A DNA stretch of 64,000 bases, from the NCBI GenBank assembly GCA_033002965.1, contig JAURVB010009280.1, forward strand, positions 86,307 to 150,306, given 5' to 3'. A program made the position numbers and the translations under genes. This document shows positions 46,175 through 60,400 of this stretch, one piece after another; the stretch's first letter is position 1; each line of letters starts with the position of its first letter. Below the pieces are notes generated by a model that was not told the origin of the DNA, searched no databases, and saw only the letters and a program-made list of their open reading frames with translations. The stretch is from Piper betle. Its lineage: Eukaryota; Streptophyta; Magnoliopsida; Piperales; Piperaceae.

Positions 46175-46637
46175 TATTAGATCATTCAACTTAGTCTGAC
46201 ATCTAATACCTACTGGGTAAGATCATGTTTACAAGGGCGAATGAACTATAGATATTTAAATTTAATTAACCATTTTTAAGAAATGGCTTAAGGGTCATTA
46301 CGTTGTACTTTGGGCCAGGACATTACAAATGGCATCAGAGCCTCCTAGTTTCGTGTTAGATGGTGGGCTGGACTAGGGACGTTGGCTAGGCTGCTGGTCA
46401 CAGGCCAAAGATGGGCGTAGGCTGGGGCTAGCAATAGGCCAAGTGTAGCAATTTTAGAGACAAAATTTTCTAAGGTGGGTGCATTGTGAGATCCCTCTAC
46501 TTAGTTCCACATCTAATACATGACGAGGTAAGATCCTGTTTATAAGTGGGAATGGAGCATAGATCTTTAACTTTGGTTAACCACTTTTGATGAAATGACT
46601 TAGCCCATTAGTTTCCACTTTAGGCTGGGTCATTATA
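46175..46637 (+). mobile_element. TRIM: complete miniature LTR retrotransposon (463 bp, TSD GGGGT)
   Basis: LTRs 46175-46327 and 46485-46637 are both 153 bp and align along their whole length (shared ACATCTAATAC, GGTTAACC/AATTAACC, GGGCCAGGACATTACA/AGGCTGGGTCATTATA). PBS TGGCATCAGAGC at 46330-46341 matches tRNA-iMet with one change. A purine-rich CTAAGGTGGG precedes the right LTR. Target duplication GGGGT at 46170-46174 and 46638-46642 is perfect. The 157 bp between the LTRs have no coding capacity, so movement must be in trans. LTR divergence is high, so it is old. Confidence 0.88.
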
Positions 46638-47099
46638 GGGGTAACTAGTGATCTCTTAAGAATTCACCTTAATGCTTATTGGCAGAAGGATTTAGAGATA
46701 CTATTGATTCATACTAGAGGAACAAAATGAGGTTGGTTCACTTCACTAATAGCTTACATTTGACGAGACGGTTCTATGCTTTCACTAATTCCTAAGTACA
46801 TTGCTAACTCAACGGGGTGTGTCATACTCCAGTCATTCACTTTCTCGCTTCGTCTTGGTTTCATAGTACTAGTTGTGCTTACTAGTAGAGCATATCTTCG
46901 AATATGGCATAACTGATGTTATAAAACAAAAAAATATGTAAAACCGTGGCACATTGGCATGATTAGTGATGTGACTCTCTCCCAAGAGTAGTCATGTTTT
47001 AAAACATCACCTAGGTTTCCTATCTCCACCCTAAAAAGAAATATCAGGCCTATGAAAACACACATACATCCACAACATCAAATATATAGGGGTGTGAGG

Positions 47100-47700
47100 A
47101 ATGCCTAGGATAATCATAAAATCCTACACTATTGTGTTTGCAGGATGGGGTGGTCAAGTTTCCACTAGTGATGAATGAGGACATGTCATGACATGGTGTC
47201 CTGGATTGCCACAGTGGATGCAAGCCTTGTACCCTTTTGGCATATGCCCATGTGATGCTTCAGGCATGTAGGGCATACTAGGTACTAATGAAATCTCATG
47301 GCCTTATGTGTTGGTACTAAGGTGGTAGACACTTACTCCCTACAGGTATGGTAGACACATGTAATCCTTCGGCAAACATCCCAATGTCTCCTCCAATGGT
47401 ATGGACATGTGGGGCGATCCCGTTAATCTTTAGTCTGCATATACAGATACACGGGCTAGGATGGTTGGGCCTATTGGGGAGCATTGGCTTCATATGCCAG
47501 GTCATTATGTTCCTAGCCAAACTCTTATAACTAACCATGCTCAATGATCATGAGATCCATGAACCCACTCTATTACCTCAGTTCCTATGTTGTAGGCCTA
47601 GTTGGCGTGTACCTAGACTTTGAGTTCTAGGCAATACCATACACATCATGTCATTCTTCTATGTCAAGGCCCTCTACGACCCAATTACCTTTATCGATCT
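47100..47700 (-). pseudogene. Gag zinc knuckle of element F
   Basis: Minus-strand translation at about 47178-47222 reads CIHCGNPGHHVMTC, a full CX2CX4HX4C knuckle. The region upstream on that strand (to about 47700) has an open stretch of 75 codons (47317-47544) with no recognised motif. This is the only coding trace of element F. Confidence 0.6.
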
Positions 47701-48519
47701 ACGATTAGGGGTGGTCGTAACAGTGATTTGTAAGAAATGCATCAACTATTGACCTCTAGTTGCTAATGCCTCCTGAGAATTTCCTCACGTACTACTCTCT
47801 ACATCTACCCCAAAATCCAATGGGGTAAACTCACCATGTAGTCTACCTCACGTGGTTCTACAAACCTATCCTCTCAAGCCTATTAGTGGATAACTTTTGT
47901 GTACCCTGGTTCAAAATTCTATACCTGGCTTGTGCGTACCATTTTATATTTTCCTTAACGGGAACATAATTATTTTTGTAGAAAATACATAGTCATACGA
48001 ATATGATAGAGTCTGGAATATAGATCCATCAATCACTTATTCTTAAATAGGGGCATTCTGGAAATGTCTTTTTATACAATTTTTTCCAGGACATAATAAG
48101 GAAGGGTAAAGAAAAGGAAATAGAAGTTTGAAGGTGTGAGGATGAAAAGACAAGAAAATCGAAATGGACAAGAGTGGGGAAAAGAAATAGAAGGAGAGAG
48201 ATAGAGAGAGAGAGAGAGGAGAAGGGTGTGGACAATGAGGGTTTAGGGTTTTCACTCTATCATTCTTAATATTGTTGGTAAATCATATCTGGTTCGATCA
48301 TATGTTAGTCTATTTGTAGCACAACTCCAGGCATAGTTAAACCTTTTTATCAAAAGAATTTTAGCTAATCTCCTCACATACATATCACAACTTCCACTAA
48401 GTTTGGTTAATTTTAAATGTAAGAGTTCATCTCCATCCATACCATAAAACTCATAACCAAAACAAACAAAAGGCAAACACACAAGAAGAAAAAATAGCTG
48501 AGGAATGCAACCTGCTTGG
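47701..48519. other. Non-coding stretch left of element E
   Basis: No ORF support. It contains a purine-rich run with (GA)n at about 48198-48220. It may be 5' leader of element F, or the decayed start of the left LTR of E, whose exact border is unclear (48.3-48.52 kb). Confidence 0.35.
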
Positions 48520-51278
48520 TGTCGTGAAATGGAAGACAACCTCAAGGTGCAATAAAACACATGAATGCATAAATGAAATGCAACAACTGAGGAATTTAAC
48601 TACGTGAAATGACATAGCATGTCAACACAATGTGAACACCACCTCAGCCAAAAACAAAAGATAACACAAAGGAAAACATTAGTATTTGTAATTTAATATG
48701 TTTGAGCGTACATCACTTCCCAAATATGGGGTAAGCTTCTCAATAGCTTCTTGTAGATTTCCCAAATTTTGGGTTAAGCATTCTAATTGTTGGTCATAGA
48801 TTTCCTAGATTATGGGGTAAGTATTTGTCTTCAGTAGAACTAATACAAAGAATATTAAGATAAAGATTATATAAATAAATATATAACCAAAACACAAACA
48901 ACAACCACAAGAAACCCAAGTTGTGTTTAAGAAGCCTTTCTCATTTGCTCAAATCCGCCAGCACAACAACAATAGCAACAACACTATGCATGAATAAAAT
49001 AAATAATGTTATTATAAAATACTGGTCTAGACACATAAATAAATAAGCCAAACTAGCAAACGAGTCACCAAGTCTCACGATAATATCAACAAATACTAGG
49101 CGTGCATTGTCAAAAATTGCAACCAGCTCTCAGTACCATTAAACCACAAAAGAAATGTCATATCAAAATGAAGATAGACTTACTAATATTAAAGATAGAC
49201 TTCTCACACGAAGAATGCCACCACACCAAGGCAAGTCCCCATCTGAAGTGCCAGGAAAGATTCCCAGCCTAGAGATTGCCCAAATGATGGATCCGAGTTT
49301 CTCCAACACCCACACATAAGTTAGGCGCACACCAAAATCAAGTATACAATATATATATAATAATATTGGTCATAGGATTAGGAAATAATATAATGTAGGC
49401 CCGGCCAAATTAGGCAACTTTCTAGTGGATTTTAAACTATTAAATAAACTCTCGAGGAATCTTATCCGAGAGAGTGGCTTATCTAACAGACAAAAACAAC
49501 TAAAGGGCCTGATATAAAAGGTAAAAAATTGATGCGTATATCCAGTTGTATCGCCCTCCGATAAAAACTCTAAATGTTATGATCAATGTCATGCAAGAGT
49601 GAAAGTAAAAAGATCATGAGAGAATCTTACTACCCTAAATAGATGTTTCTTCAGCCACGCCAATCAATGGCCAACACCAACTCTAAATCCTAAATTGTCC
49701 AAACCCACTCTTAAAAACTATTTTCTAACTAAATGATGCATGACAATGCATGATGTATGCTCAGTAACAGTCATCCACAAGTACCAATCTCATTATACAT
49801 AGAACTCAGCATAATAATATTTTTCTCAATTATTTCATACTCAAGGTAAGTCAACAAGTATACATCAACACAATTATTAAAATGCAGTTATCTAGCAAAA
49901 TACTATTTTGCTGTCAAAGATGACATAATAGAAAATCAATTCAATTTAATATTATTAAAGTAAAGTAATATTTATTTATAACACATGTAAAACAATAATC
50001 TCATTTCTCGATTTAAAGCCTCTAAGTCTAATATTTCCTCACAACATGCATTTCTAAACAAAATGTACATTTCTAGAATTTATTTGCAAAAAATAATATT
50101 TTAATACCCTAAAAATATTATTATTTATTATATTTTTTAATGCTAATATAATATAAAATGAGCCTTAGCAAACTTGACAGTGTTTCTTTAACACTTACCA
50201 ACTAAGTTACAGATACATGAATGTTCTCATAAATTTTCTAACCATCATAAGAATTTTTACCATTTAATTATCCTTGAAAAATAGAAATTCATATGGGCAT
50301 ATCAATTGCCTAATATATAAGATAATTGCACCCTTTTTAGATTTTCAGCATGCATGTTCACAATCTATATAAATTTTTTATTTATTGTATAATAGACATA
50401 AACTTAAATCATTAATTACAAAATACTAGCAAATCAATAACTAGATATGTTAGAACCATGATGAATATGTCAAATTTTCAAGATCATATCAAAGTAATCA
50501 CAACCAATATGATCTAGGATAATAAAAAGATGATGAATATGTCAAATTTTCAAGATCATATCAAAGTAATCACAACCAATATGATCTAGGATAATAAAAA
50601 GATGCAATTTGTACAATTAATAATAGATTATGCAAAGGATTACACATAAATTCCACGAAAGAACCTTAATATTATCATCCAAAACATCACTATGCATGAT
50701 GTATGATGATGCAAGAGAATAAAAATCAAAAGAAGGAATTATTTATCCACAACAAAGAAGATATCACATAAGAAAATTCTCCCTCCCTAAAGAATGACTA
50801 TTGCAAAGAAATTTGGAATGGAATGGATTAAGAGTGCTCTCCCCTTTATAGATTACACACACTATTCCAAACAAAGAGAAATCATGAACTAACCAACTAC
50901 CCACTAAACTAAATATGCACAATGATAGCATATGCACATTATGAAACAAACTCTTCAGGAATTAAACAACAATAGTGTGTGTTTCCGAACAAGCCACCCC
51001 AATACCCAAAAAATAGTCAACCTAAAATAACGCATCAACTACCACAACATGACTAAAATAACCTATAAAATCACAACAAAATTAAACACACCAGACCAGA
51101 AACACAACAAAAAAGCACAAACCAATGCACATGTTTATGAACAAGCATGGCCCACCTAGCCCCACAACACAACAATTAAACTAACCAAATCAAACCAAAC
51201 CAAGGCATGACTAAAACAGCTTGAATCCAAAGTGAACCGTCCCGAATAAAACCACTAGCCAAAGGCTTGAGTTTTATA
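48520..51278 (-). repeat. 3' LTR of element E
   Basis: See element E. It has a 72-bp tandem duplication (50460-50603) absent from the other LTR. AT-rich, no genes. Confidence 0.72.
50460..50603. repeat. Exact 72-bp tandem duplication
   Basis: GATGAATATGTCAAATTTTC starts at 50460 and again at 50532. The two 72-bp copies appear identical. The right LTR has one copy. Confidence 0.93.
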
Positions 51279-52003
51279 ACCTTTCCTTCTTAAAAAACCC
51301 CAAAATTTACCTTAAGTAAAAATGATCGCAAGGCCATAATGTTAAGCCACAAATACGACAAACACACCAAGCAAGACATGTGTGTACGCCAAGCTGACAT
51401 TGATGCCTCCACATGCTTTTATGTCAATTCCTTAATGCCACGTTGTGCCCAAAGCACTCGAACTAGACCAAACGCCTTACGATGAAGTTACAACAGCAAA
51501 AAACCAAAGTAATCAAAGAAGGCCAATAGAATGAAAAAATTCCACACTAAGTCAAGATCATTAGCATTACACAAATCTCACAACCCTCACTACGTAAACC
51601 AACCACTAAGTGATTTCATAATCAGAATTAGAGCTCTCACAAGGTTCTTAATGATTCTACCCAAGAGTCAATATCACATATGGTCAACATATGATTGGAA
51701 CCATAGGAATTGCAAAGCTAAACTCAGAACTCTAACTATGAGGTTCCTACCAACCGAAACAACTATTTTAAAGAACGAATTGTCCATGACGACTCACAAT
51801 TCTGCATCGAGACAACCAATTGCCATCATAAATGACTATCACAACGCCCAAACTCATTATTCATGTCAAGGAAGAAGGTAGTGATCAATGCGTGCTCAAC
51901 AAAATTTTGAGACAAAAAACATTGGTATCAAAGTACCACAATAATTATATGAGATAATGGTAAATCATACCCATCAAGTTGTCGAGGTCAATGTATAATA
52001 TCA

Positions 52004-52046
<43 letters not shown>

Positions 52047-54774
52047 TAAAGATGATCAACTCAATAAACAATATCAACAATAGTTGTTGGTAAGGAATAC
52101 CAAATAAGGTAGAAAAACGTATCATACCAAAAGGTAATGGCACTAACAAAGGTGACGACACTCCACAACATCAATAAAAATAAGGGTAAAGATACACGTC
52201 CAGTGATATCAATAATGTCAATCACTATAGGTGTGCACACCTATAGTAAAAGAATATTCCACGACATTGCATAGAAACAACTCTTACAAGCTCTAAGATA
52301 ATCAAAAATACTAGGGCAAGTGTTTTTAAACATAGTAATAGTCATATACATCCAAACGATTAGGGTGCATACGACCCAAAGAACCACTATCTAACTTCAA
52401 ATCTAACCCACTTGTTTATTACACATCAGTCCATAATACTTACTATTCTCAAACCATAAGACTACTAAAATTACGGTAGTCAACAACTAAATAATCTTAG
52501 GATATGATAAACACAATCCTCAAGAAAAATAACAAAGAATATAATGGATAAAGAAATCAAGCAAGGTCTCACACCAAGATAAGAATGCACCAACACTACA
52601 TCCATGTCAAAACTACAGCAAGTCAAACTTTTCCTCCTCATAGCTGCTTTCCAATCAAGACATCCATTTTTGAATCAAATCCTTCTTTACCACCTGCAAA
52701 AATGCAAGCTAACTCAGTACCTCAAAGATACCCTATCATAACTTACAAATAGAGCTTCCTAATTCAAAATAGGAATCCTATAGGAACCAAGGTCTACTAT
52801 AAACTAAAGGGTACAACTCACTCAAGAACAACCGCAACTTAGCGGTTGGCAAACAAGGTCATCTACCCTACCACAAAAACCCAAACTAAACAAGCAATTC
52901 TTACCTAGAGTAGCCCAAAAGAAAGAAGAATATGAGAAAAATAGAAAATACTTTTCTAAGTTCGGACAACCAACTTTCACAGTGACCAACTTTCCACAAC
53001 CACAAGTATCCCTTTAATATTTGTGTGTGTGTGTGCGATGCTAACTCAAAACTTTAATCATAATGATCCAAATGCCATAGCAACCCACCAAAGACGTTAT
53101 TCCTCTTGACCCAAAACTATCTTCCAATTTGACATACCTCAAAACCATATCTAAATTAGACCTCACCTGAATGCTAAATTACCTCCAGACTCATAACCCA
53201 ATATACTTTGAAATTAGCAATAATCTAACCACAAGAAAATCTTCTAATTTCATGCATTTGTGACCTCCTCGTGACAAATATCCATTGCCCATATGTGACT
53301 CTATTACTATAGCAATCCATGTAAGCACAATCTTTTCCACAAGTATACCTTCTCCCATTACTATGTCCACTATATCTCTATCCAAACCCACAACACATTA
53401 TTACCACGCACTTTTTCCCATGACCCTTGTGTGAATTTAACTAAACCCCAAAAGAACATCCAACTACCCATGATTATTTGCCATGTCCACCCATACACAT
53501 CTAAGCCTTTTGTTTATGCCCATCTTTCCATATCCAACCATCTAACCATGTCTCTGGTCCATACGCAATACCCTACCTATAATATAATGTACACCATATC
53601 TGAGAATATCAATTGTCATGATAACACATAAATTGATGGAGTAGAGCTCGTACTACCCATCCTAAAATATCTATGATATTCCCATACCTCACGTCTCACT
53701 TAGCCCATAACCAATAAAATCTCTATTCTATCAACGTGGCCATTTACTTAGGCCCCAATACAAGAATAACTAAGGATCATGTCACATAATGGAATAGATG
53801 TACTCACAACACATCTTGAAATTACCGCCAATGCCCTCTTCTCCCCAGTATTCTTCTTGCTTCATGTACTCCACAGTTGTATACATAACTTATGCTCCAT
53901 GTATCACAGTGCTACTCAAAATCCCAAGGTCACTCGACCTTTGAGTTCCGTCTTTTTTTGGACCCTATTTCAAAATCCATTACTAAACAACTCTCCACAT
54001 CTTTGTCGGTTTTCATTTTTATCTTGCAAACACCAACCAATGATAATAATTTGTCCCACATTATTGCTCCATCTCTAAGCAATTTGGCCAATAAGTCAAC
54101 TTCCTAAACAAAGATTGTCATGCTCATTTACTTGATTGCACCTCTACCTATTTCCTTTAATCAAATTCTACCAAAAGCTGCTTTGACTATCTCGGGTACA
54201 TCACCCTACCACAATGGTTCTGTCCATGACACATCACTCGTCACCATCCTAAAAATCTCCTCCATTGGCAAGTGTTGTACCTCATGTGTAGATGCTCCTC
54301 AAGAAAAAGACAACAAAAAACCATGTCATGTGATTGGTTCCATTTGTTGCATTCCCAAGGACCCGTGTTAGTGATTCTATCATACCAAAAAGTGGACAAA
54401 ACAATTCTCAGGCATGACACAACCCCAACGTAAAACCATTCCATGCATTAGTAATCTAACCAATCACAATCATTTTGTACCAATCATATCAATTTCTTCA
54501 ATGTGTATACTATTTCAAATATGTACTTCAAAACAAACAAGAACAACAACAAGAAGGAACAAAAAATATACCTCCCTACAGAGACGAGGGGCAACTTTAT
54601 TCACACATACTTTAATAGCACATTTTCCATCTCCTTCGACCAAGATATAACTCAAACACCAATGTTCTATTTAAACATGCAGTGAACCAAAATACTAATA
54701 TTAAAAAAATGATCTACATCTTGAATCAAGTCAATGGAAAAATGTCAAATTTGATGGACCGAGCAACCCTCTTA
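51279..54774 (-). other. Interior of element E, no coding capacity seen
   Basis: The longest frames (51531-51881, 53779-54078) have no retroelement motif. A (TA)n run is at 52006-52042 and a (TG)n run at about 53022-53035. Nothing else is recognised. Confidence 0.5.
52006..52042. repeat. (TA)n microsatellite
   Basis: About 18 TA units. Confidence 0.95.
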
Positions 54775-57376
54775 TGTCTTGAAATGGAAGACAACCTCAA
54801 GGTGTAGCAAAACGCATGAATGCATAAGTAAAATGCAACAACCTAAGGAATTTAACTACGTGCAATGACATGACATGCTAACGCAATGAGAACACCACAA
54901 GACAACACAAAGGAAAATATTAGTATATATAATTTAACATGTTTACACATACATCACTTCCTAAATATGGTGAGCATCTCAAATGATTCTTGTAGATTTC
55001 CCAACTTATGGGTTAAACATTCTAAATGCTTGTCATAAATTTCACAGACTATCGGGCAAGCATTATAACTTCTTGGCTTTAGTCGAACTAATACAAATAA
55101 TATTAAGATAAAGATTATATAAATACATATATAAGTAAAACTTGTCGCTGCATATCCGCCAGCAACAACAATAGCACCTACATGTAAATAAAATAAATAA
55201 TTCAAGTACAAATTAATGGTTTAGACACATAAATAAATTAGCCAAACTGACAAATGAGTCACCAAGACTTGCAATAATATCAACAAATATTGGGCATGAA
55301 GAATCACAAATTACATCGTGCTCTTCATGCCAATAAACCACAAAAGAAAAATACCATAACAAAACAACTAATTATCTGATAATATTCCGACAAAGGACTT
55401 ACTAATATTACAGACAAACTTCCCACCTAAAGCATGCCACCAGACCAAGGCAACTCCCCATCTGGAGTGCCAAGACAGACTCCCGACTTGGAGAATGCTC
55501 AAACTATGGTCCTAATTTCTATAACACCCACACACAAGTTGGGCACACACGAAAACCAAGTAAATTATTATATTGGGCTTATGATAAGGAAATAATATAA
55601 TCTAGGCCCGACCAAATTAGGCAACTTTCCTATGGATCTTAAACGATTAAATAAAGTCACGAGTGATCTCATCTTAGAGAGTGACTAATACAACATATAA
55701 CAATAGCTAAAGGGCCTAATATAAAAGTTACCAGAATGATGCGTATATCCAATTGCATCGTCCTTCGATAAAAACCATCAATGTCATGCAAGACTCAAAG
55801 TAAAAACATCAAGAGAGAATCCTACGAATTAGAATAGACGTTTCTTCGATCAGACCAATCAACAGCCAACACCAACTCCAAATCCTAAGTCATCCATCGT
55901 AAATAAAAAACTATCATCTAATTAAATGATGCATGACAATGCATGATGTATGCTAAAAAATAATCAGACACAAGAATCAAATTCAATATACATAGAATTC
56001 AGATTAAGGAAATTATTATACTCAATTAATTCATATTAAGGAAATTCAGCAAGTATACATCATCATTTTGATTAACAACGCATATATCTACCAAAGTACT
56101 AATTTATTATCAAAGATCACATAATATTAAATCACTCCAATTTAATATTATTAAAGTAATATTCATTTATAACACAAGTAAAACAATAATCTCATTTCTC
56201 AATTTAAAGCTTCCAAGTCTAATATTTACCCACAACATGCATTTCTACACAAAATGTACAAATCCAGACTATATTTACAAAAAATATTATTTTAATATCC
56301 TTAAAATATTATTGTTTATAATATTTTTAATGTCATTATAATATAAAACGAGCCTCAACGGAGTTGAAACTTTTTATTTAACACTTAATAAGTTACACAG
56401 ACATGAATGTTAACATAAATTTTCTAGCCACCATAGGTATTTTTACCATTTAGAATAGAAATTCATATGGACATATCATCTACGGCTTAATATATAAAAA
56501 TTTGCACTCTTACTAGATTTTAAATATGCATTTTCACAATTTATATAAATATTCTATTTGTTGTATAACATATATCAACATCAATCAATAATTACAAAAT
56601 AATACCAAATCAATAACTAGATATGTTAGAACCATGATGAATATGTCAAAATTTCAAGATTATATCAAAGTATTCACAACCCATATGATCTAGAATTATA
56701 AAAGGATGCAATTTTTACTATTAATAATAGATCATACAAAGGATAACACACAATTCCATAGAAGAACCTTAAAATAATTATAAAAAAAATTGGTATGTAA
56801 GATGCATGAAGATGCAAAAGAACAAACAATCATGAAAAAGAATAACCTATCCACAACAAAGAAGATGTCAACCCCCCATAAGAAAATTCTCTCTCCCTAG
56901 AGAATGACTAGTGCAACTAAGGAAAGAAGAATTTGGAATGGCATGGATAGAGAGTGCTCTTCCCCTTTTATAGATTACACACACAGTTCCAAACAAAGAT
57001 AAATACATGAACTAACCAACCATCCACCAAACTAAATAAGCACAATGAAAGCACACTCACATTATGAAGCAAACTTTCTAGGCAACTACGCAAACCACAA
57101 ACCACTCCAACTACTACGAACACTCTCAACTTGAAGTAATGCATCAACTACCACAAAACAAATAAAATAACCTATAAAATTACAACAAAGTTAAACACAC
57201 CACACCAACCAATACAACAAGAAATTATCTGTGCATATAGCACAAGTTTCCAAACTAGCCACGGCCCACCTAGACCCACAACACACCAACCAAACCAACC
57301 AAATCAAACCAAACCAAACCAAGGCACAACTAAACCAACCCAAATCAAAACCACAACCAAAGGCTTGGGTTTTACA
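54775..57376 (-). repeat. 5' LTR of element E
   Basis: Counterpart of 48520-51278. The right end GGGTTTTACA is intact. The left border is uncertain because the first part is diverged. Confidence 0.7.
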
Positions 57377-57463
57377 AGTACAATAATCATACCATACCAT
57401 ATAACATGCATAACTGACACCTTGCATTCCGAAGGTTAGCCATCTTAATAGTCAAAGAAGTTG

Positions 57464-57475
57464 GCTATGATACCA
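57464..57475 (-). other. Primer-binding site of element F
   Basis: Minus strand TGGTATCATAGC, three bases from an LTR start TGTAACACCCC at 57479; 11 of 12 match to the tRNA-iMet PBS. Confidence 0.8.
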
Positions 57476-57478
57476 AGT

Positions 57479-60400
57479 TGTAACACCCCAATTTGACCCG
57501 AAAGATGAACCGAATCTTGACGTTATAATTTTGAGAGCTATTTGTTGAGCTACCAACATACAAACTTTAGAGAAGCGGATTTCAACCTTTAAGGAGGCTT
57601 ATGATGGCAACTTTATCAGTTTTGATACAATGCATGCTGATCATACTACCATAGGAATGCTCTTACACTTAAGGTTCCAAATATGAGCACTCCACATCAT
57701 GGGAGAGGTAGCAACTCATTGGTAACTAAAAGGGTGAATTTATAGATACAATGATCACTCCAAAATACACAAAAGCAAAACCCCCAATGTAGCTAAAATG
57801 TTGAGCTTTTCATAATGTGGATATATGATTCGGTTCTTATGCTTAGTTTCGACTATTGAGTTAGGTATCTTATTCTCAGATGAAGCTGATCTTGTAGAAA
57901 AGCAAACATTGCCACATATTTACTTGTTTCACATACTCTGCAGGTAGGTAGATTCTTCAAGGAGTATGAATCGTAGGCTCCTCCAGTCCATATTTCTCTA
58001 TCACACACACATAGCTAGAACAAAATATGCTTCGCTTACCTCAATTAATCCTTGTCATGTTCCAGGACTTTGAGGCTTATACACCTTGTAAATAATTGTT
58101 AGCCTTTGCTCCAAAGTTAATACCCTAGATGACATTAATAATGATAATAAAAATGAAAACACACAAACCACAAGTAACATAACCAACATAATACCATATG
58201 CATTAGGGCACCTGCCCACAATACATACATCACATAATCTCATTAACTTGAAATACATAAGACCATAAAATCAACATAAATAAGTCATACAACCCAATTA
58301 TATAGATTTGATACAACTCTCACCATAATACAAACACATGGTATCATCCCCTCCCATGCGCCTATCAATCAATCTACTTTATCAGCCACTGTCATGATAC
58401 ATATATATAAGAAAATTGTCAGTAATCAAAAAATTTGATTACCAGTCTGAAAAATAACTACTAATAAAATAAGACTGGCATATGAGTATCTTAATACTCA
58501 TGAGAATCATGAAACTTCTAGAATACATTACAAGGTAGTAAGTTTAGGCCGAAACGACCAAATATCATAAAACATGTCAGATCAACTCAATGGCATACTT
58601 ACACTTACCCCTCATCTCCTCCATATATCACCCGGCATGGTCCTCAAGTGGCTCGGAATAATGATAGTGCTACGATTTTTAAAACACGCTACATTCGCAG
58701 TACCCTACTTATAGTGCAGTGCTTTAGGATGTAAACGTATACTAATGCAATTTATAAATTCTCGCATCACTCACTCTTATATTTGTGAAAATAGTAAAAC
58801 TCGTATACTTATACATTACGCTGAGGTAGGAGCTTATGTCATAGACTTGCAAGATCTTTTGATTAGAAAATCATCATGGTATCTCATACTTGAAATTTCA
58901 TTAAACTGTAGAAAAATTTGGCTAAATGACTTAGCATCAGAGGGATTTGTAACACACCAGTGACGCCTTCTTATGTCTAAAACTCAATGAAAGAGTCACT
59001 AATGGAGCTCATTCTATGTATCGTACCAAGGAGATGATACCCAAATTACAATCGGATCACATCGGCATGCAAAACAAGGCAATGCCTCCATAGCCCATGT
59101 AATTGGGCCTGGGTGGGCTTTGAAGTAAAGGTCTAGATGTAAGTGGCTTTAAAAATTCCTACCAAATTATCTACCTAACTAAAGGCCCTAAAAATTTACA
59201 AGAATGCTACACATCTTGAGGTCTGGATGAAATTTCATAAAAATTCACCACCCACACTACGTTCTACAATTTTTGAAAGTGGAGGTAGGGAATTAGGATT
59301 ACACCCCTTATTCTTGTACACTCCCAAATTTCGAACTATCTAGCTACATAAATGAATTTTAATTACCTTCAAATTTTACATGCTACCAATAAACAATTAG
59401 TGATTCCTCATACCAGTCAAACAGATTTTATAAAAATCTTTTAGTGGGCTCAACTAGGAGTACAAACTCAAAAAATAACCACGCATACCAGAAACAAAAT
59501 ATACACATGCCACGGTTAGGGTTTTTGTTCAGGCCTTTACTGAGGTCATTTTAGTTTAATATTATAGTGAGTCATAGCCAGCACCTAACACACCAGTCAT
59601 GCAAAAGATGGGGTACAAAGCATACCTACACTGGGGGCAAAATTGGAGAAATTGGCGAACAGGCTATTGCAAGCAATAAAGCTGACACCTTGGATACCTA
59701 CACTGGGGGCAAATTTGAGAAAATTAGTAGACACACTATTGCAAGCAATAAAGTTGTCACCATGGATACCTACACTGAGGTAAATTTGGGAAATTGTCGG
59801 ACAGGCTATGGCACGCAATAAAGCTATCACTTTTCTCCAATTTTGACTCCCATACAATATGATACAAGCCAAAACAATAGAAACATGTTTCATCAATATT
59901 GTAGATCTTCCTCTTATGAGCAAGATGAACGTGGTAGCATACAAAAATACATTGTAGAGCAAGAGCAAATCTACCAAGATTGTGAAAATAGGTGACCATG
60001 CCATGCTAAAAAATAGATAACTATTTTTTAAGCATGCTAAAATTATGAAACTACACCTAAATGCTCCTAACTCACCCAGCTGCATGGAAAAAATATCATA
60101 AAAATAAAATACAAGCAATACACAGAGAAACAAGTAAAAACAAGCACAACACAAAAAGGCCAGGGAAAACTTACCTCCAAAGCACCATCCCAGAAACGTA
60201 ATTCCCAAAGATGTTAGTGCAAGGGCACCAACAAGTTATCGTTGCCTCGAAAGATGGGTGCGCGCACTTAGGGTTCTCACCCTAAGACGGTTGAGGTGAC
60301 TTTGAGAATTGTGCTACGGGTCTCGTAGGGGCAAGGATCCAAACATATGGCAAACAATCTAAACTTGGAAGAAACTCTATCTTGAACCAAACTAGACTCA

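Larger units (their letters stand above)
48520..57376 (-). mobile_element. Element E: LTR element with long LTRs and non-coding interior
   Basis: Left LTR about 48520-51278 and right LTR about 54775-57376 align throughout, with clear divergence (for example GAACCATGATGAATATGTC at 50453 and 56630). A minus-strand polypurine tract AAGAAGGAAAGG (51280-51291) lies right of the left LTR, giving minus orientation. The LTR ends GGGTTTTACA and GAGTTTTATA resemble families A and B. The interior of about 3.5 kb shows no gag or pol; it is either ruined or an original large-derivative (LARD-like) non-autonomous element. No clear PBS or matching target duplication was found. Confidence 0.7.

Noticed and set aside
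53779..54107. 99- and 71-codon frames in element E
   Set aside because: No motif, overlapping frames, pyrimidine-rich composition, and no start context or conserved partner.
59597..60208. 203-codon minus-strand hydrophobic frame (MGITFLGWCFGG)
   Set aside because: It runs through LTR F and the antisense of the 72-bp repeats, and its hydrophobicity comes from AT-rich antisense. The related fragment at 9.4-11.5 kb has no such frame.
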